This document shows positions 26,857-37,093 of a stretch of DNA of 64,000 nucleotides, one piece after another (position 1 is the first letter of the stretch; every line of letters begins with the position of its first letter). Source of the DNA: Propionicimonas sp. (GTDB lineage: Bacteria > Actinomycetota > Actinomycetes > Propionibacteriales > Propionibacteriaceae). The notes under the pieces were generated by a model. That model did no database searches. It was given only the letters and a program-made list of their open reading frames with translations, and was not told the origin of the DNA. Both the position numbers and the translations under genes were made by a program. The stretch lies in NCBI GenBank assembly GCA_013791955.1, contig VMSW01000007.1:1364001-1428000 (forward strand), in the 5' to 3' direction.

Positions 26857-27984
26857 ATGCCGGAATTTCACCTGGTCGAGGGCGCCCCCGCCACCCCTTG
26901 GGTGGTCGGAGCGCTGCACCACCTCGAACAGGCCACCTCATTGGAGTTGTTCGGCGAAGATCGGACGATGTCGGTGGAGTCACTCACCCACAACTTGTCC
27001 ACCGAAACCAGCGCACTCAAGGGACTGCTGCTGGCTTTGACCGGACCGATACCGGCCGGTTGCGAGGTGGGCCGTTTCGGGCTGCCGCTAGCGCCGACCG
27101 AACCCGCGGAGGTGCTCGGCACCGTAAGTTTCACCCTGCCGCTGCGCGAAAACCGCCATCTGATTGAAGACATCTACATTCAGGTGGCCGGGCCAAACCG
27201 TCGCCAGCGCATCGGTTCAGCGATGCTGGACTCGTTGCGCGAGATCGCGGCCGCCTTCGAACGCGACACCTTGCTGATGTGGACCGAGCACGACTTCGCC
27301 GCTGGGAGTCAGCTACCCCAGGTCTCTCCCACCACCGGTTCGGGCAGTCTGCCGGTGGACGCAGCGGCGAGTTTTGCGCTGGCACACCAATTCAGGCTGG
27401 CCCAGGTGGAACGACAATCGCGCCTTCACCTGCCGATCGACCCCAACCTGCTTGCCGAGTTCAGCGCAGCGGCCGAGGCTGCGGCGACCGGCTACCGCCT
27501 TGTCTCCTGGCACGGTCCGACACCGCAGGAGTACCTGGCCGGGGTTGCCGCAGCCAACTGGGCGATTTCGACGGATGCACCCACCGGAGGGATCGACTGG
27601 GAGCCGGAGAATTGGGATGAGAGGCGGGTTCGCGATCTCGACGCCATGCTGCACCGCAGCGGTCAGGCTGTCTCCACTATTGCCCTGGCCGCCGACAGCG
27701 GCGAAGTGGCTGGCCTGACTACGATCTTCGTCGAGAACGGACGCCTCGATCGGCCTTACCAGTTCAACACAGTGGTGTTGGCCGCCCACCGAGGACAGCG
27801 GTTGGGCTGGTGGCTGAAGGCAGCCAATCTGGCCCGGCTTGAGTTCCACTACCCGCAGGCGAAACACATCGATACCTGGAACGCTAATGAGAACGAGCAC
27901 ATGCTGGCGATAAACACCGCTCTGGGTTACCGGATTTGGGCAATCAGCGGCGGCTGGCAGCTGAAACTGGCAGCCGCCGGGTAG
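26857..27984 (+). CDS. GNAT-type acetyltransferase with two GNAT-like halves
   Basis: This 375-aa protein resembles actinobacterial double-GNAT proteins. The first half contains IYIQVAGPNRRQRIGSAMLDSL, a degenerate acetyl-CoA loop (R-R-Q-R-I-G). The second half contains FNTVVLAAHRGQRLGWWLKAA (H-R-G-Q-R-L-G, the Q/R-x-x-G-x-G/A loop), then LARLEFHYPQAKHIDTWNANENEHMLAINTALGYR. The second half is probably the active one. Substrate unknown; mycothiol synthase is built on a similar plan, but key matches are not evident. Start ATG 26857, with TACCCT only six bases upstream, so the transcript could be leaderless. Confidence 0.75.
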   Translation: MPEFHLVEGAPATPWVVGALHHLEQATSLELFGEDRTMSVESLTHNLSTETSALKGLLLALTGPIPAGCEVGRFGLPLAPTEPAEVLGTVSFTLPLRENRHLIEDIYIQVAGPNRRQRIGSAMLDSLREIAAAFERDTLLMWTEHDFAAGSQLPQVSPTTGSGSLPVDAAASFALAHQFRLAQVERQSRLHLPIDPNLLAEFSAAAEAAATGYRLVSWHGPTPQEYLAGVAAANWAISTDAPTGGIDWEPENWDERRVRDLDAMLHRSGQAVSTIALAADSGEVAGLTTIFVENGRLDRPYQFNTVVLAAHRGQRLGWWLKAANLARLEFHYPQAKHIDTWNANENEHMLAINTALGYRIWAISGGWQLKLAAAG

Positions 27985-28007
27985 TGCCAGGCGCCTCGGC
28001 TATCGCT

Positions 28008-28934
28008 TCAGGTCTGGCCCGCAGTTCGCGGCGGCGAATTGGTCGCAGCTTTCAGTAGCTGGCGCAGCAACTCGTTCACCGGAGTCGCAATGTCATGCTT
28101 GCGACCCAATTCACACACTCGCCCAGCGAAGACGTCGACTTCAGTCTCCCGTCCGGCCAGCGCATCCTGGGCCATCGAGGTGTAGTTGTCCGGGCCGAGT
28201 TTGGCGAGCACTTCCAGCCACGCCTCCAGGTCGCGCTCCCCCAGCCCGATTCCCTCAGCGTTCGCCACCGCGATCACCTCACGCTGGGCCGAGATCATCG
28301 CTTCCCGAGCTGGGGCATCCGGAGTCTGGAAGGCCAGGTAGGGCGCGCCCAGCACCGCCGATACCTGGTTCACCCCGACGTTGATCAGGAACTTCCACCA
28401 CAACTGGTGCAACATATCTGGCGCCACGCTGGCATCGATCCCCGATTCCGCCAGCAAGCCAGCCAATTTGGCTACCGCCGCCGTGGGTTCAACGCCGTTG
28501 GTGGCTTCGCCGAAGATGATCCGCCCCAGGGAGGTATAGCGCACCTGCCTGCCCACCCGAACCGCGTCGATGCCCACCGTTACCGACAGCAGCACCTGCG
28601 CCTGCGGAAATGCCTTGGCCAGCACCCGCTCGCTGTCAATGCCGTTGAGCAGACTCAGGATCACCGTGCCTTCGGCGATGTTGGGAGCGATCAACTCGAT
28701 CGCCTCAGCCAGAGCCGGGTACTTCACCGCAACGACGACCACTTCGGCCGGGGTTCTATCGCCAGTGGCGAGCACGGGAAAGTGGTACTCGACTCCGTTG
28801 ACCACGCTGGCCTCGCGGCGGTACTTGGCCGCGCGTTCGGGATCGGCGACCACTTTGAGGTCCACGCCGGCAGCGAGCATTCGACTGCCGTAGCCCGCGC
28901 CGACTGCTCCCAGCCCGACCAGATGAACGCGCAC
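28008..28934 (-). CDS. panE: 2-dehydropantoate 2-reductase
   Basis: This 308-aa ketopantoate reductase-family enzyme reduces 2-dehydropantoate to pantoate with NADPH in pantothenate/CoA synthesis. It has the dinucleotide loop VHLVGLGAVGAGYGSR, VVVVAVKYPAL, LLNGIDSERVL and the catalytic lysine region LWWKFLINVGVNQVSAVLG. GTG 28934 lies two bases after the map stop, so it ends the secY-adk-map transcript. In many actinobacteria this position is the start of the alpha ribosomal operon (infA, rpmJ, rpsM...). Family paralogs exist, so true PanE activity is probable rather than certain. Confidence 0.82.
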   Translation of the reverse strand: MRVHLVGLGAVGAGYGSRMLAAGVDLKVVADPERAAKYRREASVVNGVEYHFPVLATGDRTPAEVVVVAVKYPALAEAIELIAPNIAEGTVILSLLNGIDSERVLAKAFPQAQVLLSVTVGIDAVRVGRQVRYTSLGRIIFGEATNGVEPTAAVAKLAGLLAESGIDASVAPDMLHQLWWKFLINVGVNQVSAVLGAPYLAFQTPDAPAREAMISAQREVIAVANAEGIGLGERDLEAWLEVLAKLGPDNYTSMAQDALAGRETEVDVFAGRVCELGRKHDIATPVNELLRQLLKAATNSPPRTAGQT

Positions 28935-28936
28935 GG

Positions 28937-29779
28937 TCAATCTGCCAGCGGCGCGAAGCGAGCGCCACGAGCGGTCAACTCGGACTCGCCGCCGTCTTCG
29001 GCAGTCAGCACCCAGAGTCCTTCGGGCAGTACCGCCACGGTGTGCTCCCAGTGGGCAGCGACCGATCCGTCGCGAGTGACGACCGTCCATTCGTCGTCCA
29101 GATTGGCCGTCGCCGCTGAACCCAAGGTAACCATCGGCTCGATCGCCAAACACACGCCTTTGGTGATTAGTTCGCCGCGACCAGCTCGACCGACATTCGG
29201 CACGTCCGGCGCCTCGTGCATCGCTCGGCCGATACCGTGCCCGGTGTATTCGGCTACCACGCCATAACCAGCTCGGCGATTGCGTACCGAGGTCTCCACG
29301 GCGTGGGAGACGTCGCCGATTCGACCGCCCACCCGGGCGGCAGTGATGCCGTCCCACATGGCCGCTCGGGTCACCTCGCTCAAGGCGGCCCGCTCAGCAG
29401 TCACTTCGCCGACGCCGAAGGTGACCGCCGAATCAGCGTGCCAGCCGTTCACCGAAACGGCGAAGTCAACGCTCACCAGGTCTCCGGAAACCAGAACATG
29501 ATCACCCGGGATGCCGTGGACGATTTCGTCGTTCACCGAGATACAGGTCACTGCCGGGTACGCCGGCATACCGAATGAGCTCCCGTAGCCAAGGAAGGAG
29601 GAAATCGCACCAGCAGCTGCGATGTGTTCTCGGGCCAAGCCGTCAAGATCGGCCGTAGTGACCCCCGGCTTGGCTGCTTCGCGGACGGTGGCCAGAATGC
29701 TGGCCACGACCAGCCCGGCCGCCCGCATTGCCTTGATCTGAACAGGGGACTTGACCTCGATTGCGGGCCGTCGTCGCAC
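28937..29779 (-). CDS. map: Methionine aminopeptidase, type I
   Basis: Map removes the initiator methionine from nascent proteins using two divalent metals. The 280-aa protein starts VRRRPAIEVKSPVQIKAMRA. Metal ligands are visible: D in VDFAVSVNGWHADSAVTF (two aspartates), H in YTGHGIGRAMHE, E in AIEPMVTLG and E in HWEHTVAVLPEG. GTG 29779 is one base past the adk stop. It is longer at the C-terminus by a short LTARGARFAPLAD tail. Confidence 0.94.
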   Translation of the reverse strand: MRRRPAIEVKSPVQIKAMRAAGLVVASILATVREAAKPGVTTADLDGLAREHIAAAGAISSFLGYGSSFGMPAYPAVTCISVNDEIVHGIPGDHVLVSGDLVSVDFAVSVNGWHADSAVTFGVGEVTAERAALSEVTRAAMWDGITAARVGGRIGDVSHAVETSVRNRRAGYGVVAEYTGHGIGRAMHEAPDVPNVGRAGRGELITKGVCLAIEPMVTLGSAATANLDDEWTVVTRDGSVAAHWEHTVAVLPEGLWVLTAEDGGESELTARGARFAPLAD

Positions 29780-29780
29780 G

Positions 29781-30353
29781 TCAGGCCAACTTCGCGTCCA
29801 GCGCAGTGGTGATGCGCTCGCCGACTTCTTCGATGGTGCCGAGGCCGTCGACCTCAATGAGGAGCCCGCGCTCACGATAGGTGTCCAGCAGCGGGTCGGT
29901 GGCGGCGTGATAGACGTCCATCCGGTGCCGGATGGTCTCAGCATTGTCGTCGTCGCGGCCTTCGATCTCGGCCCGTTTGAGTAACCGCCCCACCAGCAGA
30001 TCACGATCGGCCAACAGCGAGATGACGGCATCCAGCGCTGAGGATTCCTCGGCGAGGAAGGAGTCGAGCGCTTCCACCTGAACCGCGGTGCGAGGGTAGC
30101 CGTCCAGCAACCAACCGGCGGCCGCATCGGTTTGCTGCAAACGATCCGCCACGATGGCGTTGGTTACCTCATCAGGCACATAGCCACCCGCCGCCAAGGT
30201 CGCAGATATCCGCTGGCCTAGCGGAGTCTGACCCTTCACATGGTTACGGAAGATCTCGCCGGTTGAAATCGCCGGGACTCCATAGTGTGTAGCTACCCCA
30301 CAGGCCTGTGTGCCCTTACCTACCCCGGGCGGGCCCATGATCAGCAGCCTCAT
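29781..30353 (-). CDS. adk: Adenylate kinase
   Basis: This 190-aa adenylate kinase interconverts ATP + AMP and 2 ADP. Motifs: P-loop [16 protein letters not shown]-binding [25 protein letters not shown] and the short lid form ([19 protein letters not shown]) without a zinc knuckle, as in other actinobacteria. ATG 30353 overlaps the secY stop (ATGA). Confidence 0.96.
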   Translation of the reverse strand: MRLLIMGPPGVGKGTQACGVATHYGVPAISTGEIFRNHVKGQTPLGQRISATLAAGGYVPDEVTNAIVADRLQQTDAAAGWLLDGYPRTAVQVEALDSFLAEESSALDAVISLLADRDLLVGRLLKRAEIEGRDDDNAETIRHRMDVYHAATDPLLDTYRERGLLIEVDGLGTIEEVGERITTALDAKLA

Positions 30354-31672
30354 CGCAGGAATCCCTCATAGTTCCGCTGCTGCAACTGGCTTTGGATCTG
30401 CTTGACCGTATCCAAGCCGACGCCGACGATGATCAGGATCGAAGTACCGCCGAAGGGGAAATCGTTCTGGGTGCCGAACAACGCGAAGGCGATCGCTGGG
30501 ATCAGCGCGATGATGCCCAGGTAGAGCGAGCCGGGAGCGGTGAGCCGCGAAAGCACAAAGGCGAGATAGCGCTCGGTCGGGCCGCCAGCACGGATGCCTG
30601 GGATGAACCCGCCGTACTTCTTCATGTTGTCGCTGACCTCGACCGGATCGAAGGTGATCGACACATAGAAGTAGGCAAAGAAGATCACCAGCAGGAAGAA
30701 CACCAGGTTGTACACCCAGCTGCCATTGGCCATGTAGGTCGAGATCCACAGCGACACCTGGTTTGGCGCATCTGCGGTGCCCGGCTGGAACTGGGCATAA
30801 AGCATTGGCAGGTAGAGGATGGAGGAGGCGAAGATCACCGGGATAACGCCGGCCTGGTTCACCTTGATCGGGATGTAGGTGGTGCTGCCGCCGATCAGTT
30901 TGCGCCCGACCATTCGCTTGGCGTACTGCACCGGAATCCGGCGCTGCGCCTGCTCCATGAAGACCACTGCGGCCATGACTGCCAGACCCACAGCGATGGT
31001 CGCAGCGAAGATCAGCCAACCTTGAGCGCCTTCGCGGCTTTCCTTGATCGCCCATAGCGATGCGGGGAACTGGGCGGCGATCTGGGTGAAGATCATCACC
31101 GACATGCCGTTGCCGACGCCGCGATCAGTGATCAACTCGCCCAGCCACATGATCACGCCGGTGCCAGCAGTCATGGTGAGGATCATCGTGATGATCGGGA
31201 ACAGTCCCTTGTCGTAGACGAGTTCCTGGTTACAGCCGGGGAACAGTTGACCGTTTACGGCCAAGGTCACGAAGGCAGTGGAGTTGAGCACCGCCAACAC
31301 GATGGTGAGGTAGCGGGTGTACTGGGTGATCTTCGCCGTACCCGAGGCACCATCCTTCTTCAGGGTTTCGAGCCGCGGGATCACCACCGTCAGCAGCTGC
31401 AAGATGATGCTCGCGGTGATGTAGGGCATGATTCCCAGCGCGAAGATGGCCAGCTGAAGCAGCGCGCCGCCAGAGAACAGCTGGATCATTGAGTACAGGC
31501 CGGCAGAATCACCAGCAGCCGCGCTGGCGCGGCACTCATTCACCGCAACCACGTTCACGTTGGGGGACGGGATCACCGAGCCGAGGCGGAAGACCGCCAA
31601 GATCATCAAAGTGAACAGGATCTTCTTGCGCAGGTCAGGCGTGCGTAGCGCGTTACCAAAAGCGGAGAGCAT
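30350..31672 (-). CDS. secY: Protein translocase channel subunit SecY
   Basis: SecY forms the membrane pore of the Sec translocon. The 440-aa protein has ten predicted transmembrane segments, the start [22 protein letters not shown], the plug/helix 2 region [25 protein letters not shown] (in parts) and the cytosolic ribosome/SecA loops [13 protein letters not shown] and [16 protein letters not shown]. It is separated from rplO by a 216-bp gap with a hairpin, so part of its expression may be set there. Confidence 0.97.
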   Translation of the reverse strand: MLSAFGNALRTPDLRKKILFTLMILAVFRLGSVIPSPNVNVVAVNECRASAAAGDSAGLYSMIQLFSGGALLQLAIFALGIMPYITASIILQLLTVVIPRLETLKKDGASGTAKITQYTRYLTIVLAVLNSTAFVTLAVNGQLFPGCNQELVYDKGLFPIITMILTMTAGTGVIMWLGELITDRGVGNGMSVMIFTQIAAQFPASLWAIKESREGAQGWLIFAATIAVGLAVMAAVVFMEQAQRRIPVQYAKRMVGRKLIGGSTTYIPIKVNQAGVIPVIFASSILYLPMLYAQFQPGTADAPNQVSLWISTYMANGSWVYNLVFFLLVIFFAYFYVSITFDPVEVSDNMKKYGGFIPGIRAGGPTERYLAFVLSRLTAPGSLYLGIIALIPAIAFALFGTQNDFPFGGTSILIIVGVGLDTVKQIQSQLQQRNYEGFLR

Positions 31673-31823
31673 TGCCGAACCTAACTCCTAACCGTGTGTG
31701 CGCCCGGCGACCGATCCGGCCAGCCGAACCGCACCTGGGCAACCTTGGCAACTGTACCAAGGACACTGCGTTTTCCCGATTCCGGCGGGCACGGTCTCGA
31801 ACCGCATCCAGCCGGTGATACGC

Positions 31824-31856
31824 GTTGAGGGCCAGCCATGGCGGCTGACCCTCAAC
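31824..31856 (-). repeat. Hairpin between rplO and secY
   Basis: Arms GTTGAGGGCCAGCC (31824-31837) and GGCTGACCCTCAAC (31843-31856) pair over 14 positions, with one G-U wobble in the minus-strand RNA and a five-base loop. No T tract follows, so it may attenuate or mark RNA processing rather than end transcription. Confidence 0.65.
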
Positions 31857-31888
31857 ACCTAGTCGCACTGCAAGCGCGTCGGCCGAAC

Positions 31889-32329
31889 TCAGAGTTCGGT
31901 AACGCTGCCGCCAGCAGCTTCGATTTTGCCCTTGGCCGAAGCGGAGAACGCATGCGCGTTCACCTTCAGTGCAACGGTGAGCTCACCGTTGCCCAGAATC
32001 TTCACCAGCTGGCCGTCGCGCACCGCGCCCTTGGCCACCAGGTCGAACGGCGTGACCTCGCCACCTTCGGGGAACAGCTCGGCGAGCCGGGCCACGTTGA
32101 CGACCTGGTACTCCACGCGGAACGGGTTGTTGAAGCCACGAAGCTTGGGCAGCCGCATGTGCAGCGGCATCTGCCCACCCTCGAAGTTCTCCGGAGTGTT
32201 CTTGCGCGCCCCGGTGCCTTTGGTACCGCGACCCGCAGTCTTACCCTTGGAGCCTTGGCCACGACCCACGCGGGTCTTAGCAGTCTTGGCGCCCGGAGCC
32301 GGACGCAGGTGATGAACCTTTAGTGCCAT
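31889..32329 (-). CDS. rplO: 50S ribosomal protein L15
   Basis: L15, 146 aa, typical length. Family features: N-terminal [22 protein letters not shown], the glycine/lysine-rich loop [30 protein letters not shown] and a C-terminal domain with [17 protein letters not shown]. It assembles late at the base of the central protuberance of the 50S subunit. One base separates it from rpmD. Confidence 0.97.
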   Translation of the reverse strand: MALKVHHLRPAPGAKTAKTRVGRGQGSKGKTAGRGTKGTGARKNTPENFEGGQMPLHMRLPKLRGFNNPFRVEYQVVNVARLAELFPEGGEVTPFDLVAKGAVRDGQLVKILGNGELTVALKVNAHAFSASAKGKIEAAGGSVTEL

Positions 32330-32330
32330 A

Positions 32331-32513
32331 TCACTCGACCTCCTCTACGGCGACCAGGTGCGGAATGGTGTTGACCATCCCCCGAATCTCGGGACGGTCC
32401 TCCTTCACCACCACATCGCCGATGCGCTTCAGACCCAGCGAACGCAGGGTTTCACGCTGATTGTGCTTGCCACCGATCCCGGAACGGACCTGGGTTACCT
32501 TCAGCCGTGCCAT
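32331..32513 (-). CDS. rpmD: 50S ribosomal protein L30
   Basis: L30, 60 aa: [31 protein letters not shown] in sequence halves, with the conserved SLGLKRIGD and a C-terminal [18 protein letters not shown] 32513 overlaps the rpsE stop (ATGA), the usual spc operon arrangement. Confidence 0.97.
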   Translation of the reverse strand: MARLKVTQVRSGIGGKHNQRETLRSLGLKRIGDVVVKEDRPEIRGMVNTIPHLVAVEEVE

Positions 32514-33127
32514 CAGTGGGCCCCCTCCGCACGAGCGCGCAGGATTGCCGCAGGAGTGACGTCCTCCACCGAGAGACCGCGGCGCTTGGCCACCGCCTCC
32601 GGCTCTTCAAGGCTCTTCAGCGCGACGACCGTGGCATGCACCACGTTAATCGCGTTGTCCGAGCCAAGAGACTTGGCGAGCACGTCATGAACACCGGCGC
32701 ACTCCAGCACTGCGCGAACCGAGCCGCCGGCGATAACGCCGGTACCCGGGGAGGCCGGGCGCAGCATAACCACGCCAGCAGCCTTTTCGCCCTGAACCGG
32801 GTGCGGGATGGTGCCCTGAACCCGCGGCACGCGGAAGAAGTTTTTCTTAGCTTCCTCTACGCCCTTGGCAATCGCAGCTGGCACTTCCTTAGCCTTGCCA
32901 TAGCCGACGCCGACGGTACCGTCACCGTCACCAACCACTACCAGAGCAGTGAAACTGAAGCGGCGGCCACCCTGAACGACCTTGGCCACGCGGTTGATCG
33001 CGACCACCCGCTCGAGATAGTTACTCTTTTCCTTTTCGGCGGCTGCATCCCGGCCACGACGATCTTCGCGGCCGCGACGCTGTTCACCGCCCGCGGCATT
33101 GCCTCCGCGGCGCTGGGTTCCATTCAT
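32513..33127 (-). CDS. rpsE: 30S ribosomal protein S5
   Basis: S5, 204 aa. A basic, glycine-rich N-terminal extension (residues 1-35, many RR/RG pairs) precedes the double-stranded RNA-binding-like domain ([20 protein letters not shown]) and the C-terminal domain ([17 protein letters not shown]). S5 contacts h28/h34 and affects decoding accuracy. ATG 33127 has AAAGG about 12 bases upstream; the upstream open frame up to 33247 overlaps rplR and is not used. Confidence 0.96.
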   Translation of the reverse strand: MNGTQRRGGNAAGGEQRRGREDRRGRDAAAEKEKSNYLERVVAINRVAKVVQGGRRFSFTALVVVGDGDGTVGVGYGKAKEVPAAIAKGVEEAKKNFFRVPRVQGTIPHPVQGEKAAGVVMLRPASPGTGVIAGGSVRAVLECAGVHDVLAKSLGSDNAINVVHATVVALKSLEEPEAVAKRRGLSVEDVTPAAILRARAEGAH

Positions 33128-33149
33128 CGCTTTGTTACCTTTCGATCCG

Positions 33150-33527
33150 TCAGAATCCGAGACCGGCCTCGCGGGCGCTGTCAGCCAGCGCCGCGATCCG
33201 ACCGTGGTACCTGTTGCCGGCGCGGTCGAAGACCACACTCTCCACACCGGCCTGCTTGGCGCGCTCGGCGACCATCTTGCCTACTTGCGCAGCCTTGACC
33301 GACTTGTCGCCGGACTCGGTGCGCAACTCCAGGCTCGAAGCCGCAGCCAGGGTGACCCCGGCGACGTCGTCGATCACCTGAGCGGCGATATGGCGGCTGG
33401 AGCGGAAGACCACCAGGCGCGGACGCACCGCGGTACCAGCGATCTTCTTGCGGCCACGGGCCTGGCGGCGCACTCGCGCCGCAGCCTTGTCGGCCATGCT
33501 CTTGTGATTGGACAGCGAGATAGCCAT
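33150..33527 (-). CDS. rplR: 50S ribosomal protein L18
   Basis: L18, 125 aa, binds 5S rRNA with L5. Features: basic N-terminus ([21 protein letters not shown]), [15 protein letters not shown], and the end [21 protein letters not shown] (in parts). ATG 33527 (TGATG junction with rplF) is preferred, with AAAGG nine bases upstream; GTG 33530 would add one residue. Confidence 0.96.
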   Translation of the reverse strand: MAISLSNHKSMADKAAARVRRQARGRKKIAGTAVRPRLVVFRSSRHIAAQVIDDVAGVTLAAASSLELRTESGDKSVKAAQVGKMVAERAKQAGVESVVFDRAGNRYHGRIAALADSAREAGLGF

Positions 33528-34069
33528 CACTTACCAGCCTTTCCAACCTTGCGCCGAACGTGTTCGCCGGCATATCGCACGCCCTTGCCCTTGTAGGGCT
33601 CCGGCTTGCGGATCTTGCGGATGTTCGCGGCGACCTCGCCGACCGCCTGCTTGTCGATCCCGTAGACGGTGAACTTGGTGTTGGTCTCGACCGTGAAAGT
33701 GATGCCCGCCGGAGCGTTCACCACCACCGGGTGAGAGAAACCGAGGTTGAACTCCAACTGCTCGGGGCTCTTCAAAGTGACGCGATAACCCACGCCGACG
33801 ATTTCGAGCTTCTTCTCGTACCCGGCAGTGACACCGGTGACCATATTGGCCACCAGAGTCCGGGTCAGACCGTGCAGCGAGCGGCTGATGCGCTCGTCGT
33901 TGGGACGGCTCACCTCCAGCTCGCCGGCTTCGTTGCGCGCAACCTTGATCGGTTCAGCGACAACATGCTCCAGGTTCCCCTTCGGGCCCTTCACCGATAC
34001 CTTCTGGCCATCCAGGGCAACGTCCACCCCGGCCGGGACAGTGATCGGAAGCTTGCCAATTCGTGACAT
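33527..34069 (-). CDS. rplF: 50S ribosomal protein L6
   Basis: L6, 180 aa, two similar domains: [21 protein letters not shown] at the N-terminus, then [24 protein letters not shown], and the conserved C-terminal [20 protein letters not shown]. It sits near the sarcin-ricin loop of the 50S subunit. Eighteen bases follow the rpsH stop. Confidence 0.97.
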   Translation of the reverse strand: MSRIGKLPITVPAGVDVALDGQKVSVKGPKGNLEHVVAEPIKVARNEAGELEVSRPNDERISRSLHGLTRTLVANMVTGVTAGYEKKLEIVGVGYRVTLKSPEQLEFNLGFSHPVVVNAPAGITFTVETNTKFTVYGIDKQAVGEVAANIRKIRKPEPYKGKGVRYAGEHVRRKVGKAGK

Positions 34070-34087
34070 CTGTTCAGCTCCTTCCGG

Positions 34088-34495
34088 TCACCAGACGTAG
34101 GCGAGGACTTCCCCACCTACACTCCGAGAGTTGGCTTCCTTGTCGGTCAAAAGACCCTGGGAAGTAGAGATGATCGCGATTCCCATGCCGCCCAGCACCT
34201 TCGGCAGCGCGGTCGACTTTGCGTAGACGCGCAGGCCTGGCTTAGAAATGCGGCGCACCCCAGCGAGCGAACGCTCCCGGTTCTGGCCGTACTTCAGGGT
34301 CAGCGTCAGGGTCTTGCCCACTTCGCCGGCGCCCGGTTCGAGCACCTCGAAGCCGGCGATGTAGCCCTGAGTCTTCAGGATTTCGGCGATTCCCACCTTG
34401 ATCTTGCTGTGCGGCATGCTGGTCGACTCGTGGTACGCCTGATTGGCGTTCCGCAGCCGCGTAAGCATGTCCGCGATCGGATCGGTCATGGTCAT
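34088..34495 (-). CDS. rpsH: 30S ribosomal protein S8
   Basis: S8, 135 aa, start [20 protein letters not shown] as in other actinobacteria (a second ATG lies at 34489), centre [18 protein letters not shown], and the RNA-binding end [21 protein letters not shown]8 binds 16S helix 21 and in other bacteria represses the spc operon; I cannot confirm a matching mRNA site here. Confidence 0.96.
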   Translation of the reverse strand: MTMTDPIADMLTRLRNANQAYHESTSMPHSKIKVGIAEILKTQGYIAGFEVLEPGAGEVGKTLTLTLKYGQNRERSLAGVRRISKPGLRVYAKSTALPKVLGGMGIAIISTSQGLLTDKEANSRSVGGEVLAYVW

Positions 34496-34577
34496 GGCAG
34501 TTGATAACTCTTTCTCGCCGCGGTTTCCGCAAAGCTGCGGACCTTCAGCGGGTTGTGGATTGGCCTGGTCGAGTTAC

Positions 34578-34763
34578 TCACCAGGAGGACTTAGTGACGC
34601 CCGGCAGTTCGCCCTTGTGGGCGAGTTCGCGGACGCAGATCCGGCACAGGCCGAACTTGCGGTAGACGGCCTTGGGCCGACCACACTTGTTGCAGCGGGT
34701 GTAGGCGCGTACGGCGAACTTCGGCTTGCGAGCCTGCTTCACCTTCAGAGCGGTCTTGGCCAT
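34578..34763 (-). CDS. rpsN: 30S ribosomal protein S14, zinc type
   Basis: S14 type Z, 61 aa, with the intact zinc site C-x2-C ... C-x2-C ([24 protein letters not shown] in halves). Actinobacteria often also carry a zinc-free paralog elsewhere, induced when zinc is scarce; none is in this window. It lies 82 bp upstream of rpsH. Confidence 0.97.
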   Translation of the reverse strand: MAKTALKVKQARKPKFAVRAYTRCNKCGRPKAVYRKFGLCRICVRELAHKGELPGVTKSSW

Positions 34764-34771
34764 ATTTCAGC

Positions 34772-35401
34772 TCACTTCTTCCTCTTGCCCGCGAACGCCG
34801 GGCCCTTCTTCTTGACGGCCTTGGCGACCTCATCGGCGGGGGCCTTAAACGGGAAGCCCAGCGCCTTCAGCAGCGCCCGCCCCTCGTCATCGGTCTTGGC
34901 GGTGGTCACGAAAGTGATGTCCATGCCGCGCAGCTTGTCGATCCGGTCCTGGTCGATCTCATGGAACATCACCTGTTCGGTCAGACCGAAGGTGTAGTTG
35001 CCCAGACCGTCGAACTGGCGCGCGCTCAGGCCGCGGAAGTCGCGGATCCGAGGCAGCGCCAAAGTGAGCAGCCGATCGGCAAACTCCCACATCCGGTCGC
35101 CGCGAAGGGTCACGTGGCAGCCAATCGGCATACCTTCACGCAGCTTGAACTGCGCGATCGACTTGCGCGCCTTGGTGACGGTCGGCTTCTGGCCGGTGAT
35201 CGCGGTCAGATCGCGCACAGCGGCGTCGATGACCTTAGAGTCCCGGGCAGCTTCACCAACGCCCATGTTGACCACGATCTTGACCAGACCAGGGATCTGC
35301 ATGACGTTGGCGAAACCGAACTCGGAGTAGAGCGCCGGAGCGATCTCGGAGCGGTACTTCTCCTTGAGCCTCGGCAGCGATTTGGTCGCGGTGGCGGCCA
35401 T
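34772..35401 (-). CDS. rplE: 50S ribosomal protein L5
   Basis: L5, 209 aa, a 5S rRNA-binding protein at the central protuberance. Motifs: [59 protein letters not shown], and FYLTEQ-like [15 protein letters not shown]. The C-terminal 20 residues are lysine-rich ([16 protein letters not shown]). ATG 35401 overlaps the rplX stop (ATGA). Confidence 0.97.
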   Translation of the reverse strand: MAATATKSLPRLKEKYRSEIAPALYSEFGFANVMQIPGLVKIVVNMGVGEAARDSKVIDAAVRDLTAITGQKPTVTKARKSIAQFKLREGMPIGCHVTLRGDRMWEFADRLLTLALPRIRDFRGLSARQFDGLGNYTFGLTEQVMFHEIDQDRIDKLRGMDITFVTTAKTDDEGRALLKALGFPFKAPADEVAKAVKKKGPAFAGKRKK

Positions 35402-35778
35402 CAGATTTCCTTCCCGGTCTTGCGGGCGACGCGGACGCTGCGCTCGGCGGTGTACTCAGTGCCATCAGGACGACGCTTGGTCACCTGGTCGCGCTGGTAC
35501 CCGACACGGGTCACAACTTCCTTGCCATCCACCTTCACGACCAGCTGCACGTTGGAGACGTTGATAGGCGCCTCCACCGAGATGATTCCGCCAGCGTTGT
35601 TCTGCCGGGTCTGGTTGTTCGGGGTTTCACGCTTGTGCTTCTTGACGATGTTCACGCCCTGGACCACCACGCGGCCAGCCTTGGGGTCAACGGAGAGGAT
35701 CTCACCGATGCGGCCCTTGTCTTTGCCGGCGATGACCTTGACGCGGTCACCCTTCTTTACATGCAACGAATTCGCCAT
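35401..35778 (-). CDS. rplX: 50S ribosomal protein L24
   Basis: L24, 125 aa. The KOW motif is visible in [21 protein letters not shown], followed by [20 protein letters not shown] and [18 protein letters not shown]. It is an early assembly protein at the exit-tunnel side of the 50S subunit. The C-terminal 30 residues are a variable extension. Confidence 0.96.
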   Translation of the reverse strand: MANSLHVKKGDRVKVIAGKDKGRIGEILSVDPKAGRVVVQGVNIVKKHKRETPNNQTRQNNAGGIISVEAPINVSNVQLVVKVDGKEVVTRVGYQRDQVTKRRPDGTEYTAERSVRVARKTGKEI

Positions 35779-35779
35779 T

Positions 35780-36148
35780 TCACAGCACCTCCGGCGCCAG
35801 CGAGATGATTCGCATGTACTTCTTCTCGCGCAGCTCTCGGCCGACCGGGCCGAAGATGCGGGTGCCGCGAGGCTCCCCGTCGTTCTTCAGAAGCACGGCG
35901 GCATTCTCATCGAACTTGATGTAGGAGCCGTCGGGACGACGGGTCTCCTTCACCGTACGGACGATGACCGCCTTGACGACCTCGCCCTTCTTCACGTTGC
36001 CACCGGGGATGGCGTCCTTGACCGTTGCGACGATCTTGTCGCCCAGGCCGGCGTAGCGACGCTTGGAGCCGCCGAGCACCCGAATGCAAAGGAGTTCCTT
36101 CGCACCGGTGTTGTCGGCGACCTTCAGTCGCGATTCCTGCTGGATCAT
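35780..36148 (-). CDS. rplN: 50S ribosomal protein L14
   Basis: L14, 122 aa, the exact usual length when started at ATG 36148: [60 protein letters not shown]. It lies at the subunit interface next to L3 and L19. The upstream open frame to 36190 runs into rpsQ and is not used. Confidence 0.97.
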   Translation of the reverse strand: MIQQESRLKVADNTGAKELLCIRVLGGSKRRYAGLGDKIVATVKDAIPGGNVKKGEVVKAVIVRTVKETRRPDGSYIKFDENAAVLLKNDGEPRGTRIFGPVGRELREKKYMRIISLAPEVL

Positions 36149-36164
36149 CTGCAATATCTCCTGG

Positions 36165-36446
36165 TCACTTGGCCTTTTCGAGGACCTCAACCAGCCGCCA
36201 GCGCTTGGTAGCGCTGAGCGGGCGGGTCTCCATCACCCGTACGCGGTCACCGACGCCGGCCTCATTGGCCTCGTCGTGCGCCTTGAGGCGCTCCGACTTG
36301 GTCATGACCTTGCCGTACAGCGGGTGCTTGACCCGCTGCTCGACGGCCACGACGACGGTCTTGTCCATCTTGTCCGACACCACGATGCCCTCGCGGACCT
36401 TGCGGGCGCCGTTACGGACGTTCTCGTTTTCGCTCATCTGACTCAC
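36165..36446 (-). CDS. rpsQ: 30S ribosomal protein S17
   Basis: S17, 93 aa, OB-fold primary 16S-binding protein: [60 protein letters not shown]. Start is GTG 36446 (GTGA overlap with rpmC) or ATG 36437; a GAGG lies five bases before the GTG, so I keep the longer form. Confidence 0.95.
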   Translation of the reverse strand: MSQMSENENVRNGARKVREGIVVSDKMDKTVVVAVEQRVKHPLYGKVMTKSERLKAHDEANEAGVGDRVRVMETRPLSATKRWRLVEVLEKAK

Positions 36447-36673
36447 TTGTCCTCATCCGGCTCTGGCACGATGCCGAGGTTGCGCTCCTGCAACACGGTG
36501 TAGATGCGAGCGATATCCTTGCGGGCCTCGCGCAGCCGACCGTGGGATTCCAACTGTCCGGTGGCAGCGGCGAAACGCAGCCCGAAGAGCTCTTCCTTCA
36601 ACTCGGTCACCTTGGCGTTGAGCTCCGCGCGGCTCAGGCCGCGCAGCTCATTGGCCGTAACGATGTTAGCCAT
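36443..36673 (-). CDS. rpmC: 50S ribosomal protein L29
   Basis: L29, 76 aa, two-helix protein by the tunnel exit where trigger factor and SRP dock. Motifs: [39 protein letters not shown], and a short acidic tail (VPEPDEDK). ATG 36673 overlaps the rplP stop. Confidence 0.96.
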   Translation of the reverse strand: MANIVTANELRGLSRAELNAKVTELKEELFGLRFAAATGQLESHGRLREARKDIARIYTVLQERNLGIVPEPDEDK

Positions 36674-37092
36674 CAGATCTCACCTACTTCCCGCTTGATG
36701 AAGCGAGCCTTGAACGGCAACTTGTGAATCGCCAGACGCATGGCCTCGCGGGCCACCGACTCGTCAACGCCGGACAACTCAAACAACACCCGTCCGGGCT
36801 TGATGTTGGCGATCCACCACTCCGGCGAACCCTTACCCGAACCCATCCGCGATTCGGCTGGGTGCTTGGTCATGGGCCGGTCGGGGTAGACGTTGATCCA
36901 CACCTTGCCGCCACGCTTGATGTGACGGGTCATGGCAATACGAGCGCTCTCGATCTGACGGTTGGTCAGGTAGGAGGACTCGAGTGCCTGGATTCCGAAG
37001 TCACCGAAAGCCAGCTTGGTGCCACCCTTGGCCATGCCATTGCGCCTCGGGTGATGCTGCTTGCGGTGCTTGACTCGACGAGGAATCAACAT
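36673..37092 (-). CDS. rplP: 50S ribosomal protein L16
   Basis: L16, 139 aa: start [20 protein letters not shown], then [20 protein letters not shown], the KGGKVWI-like [16 protein letters not shown], and the conserved [13 protein letters not shown] loop. It contacts the A-site tRNA and is needed for late 50S assembly. ATG 37092 is one base after the rpsC stop. Confidence 0.97.
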   Translation of the reverse strand: MLIPRRVKHRKQHHPRRNGMAKGGTKLAFGDFGIQALESSYLTNRQIESARIAMTRHIKRGGKVWINVYPDRPMTKHPAESRMGSGKGSPEWWIANIKPGRVLFELSGVDESVAREAMRLAIHKLPFKARFIKREVGEI

Positions 37093-37093
37093 G

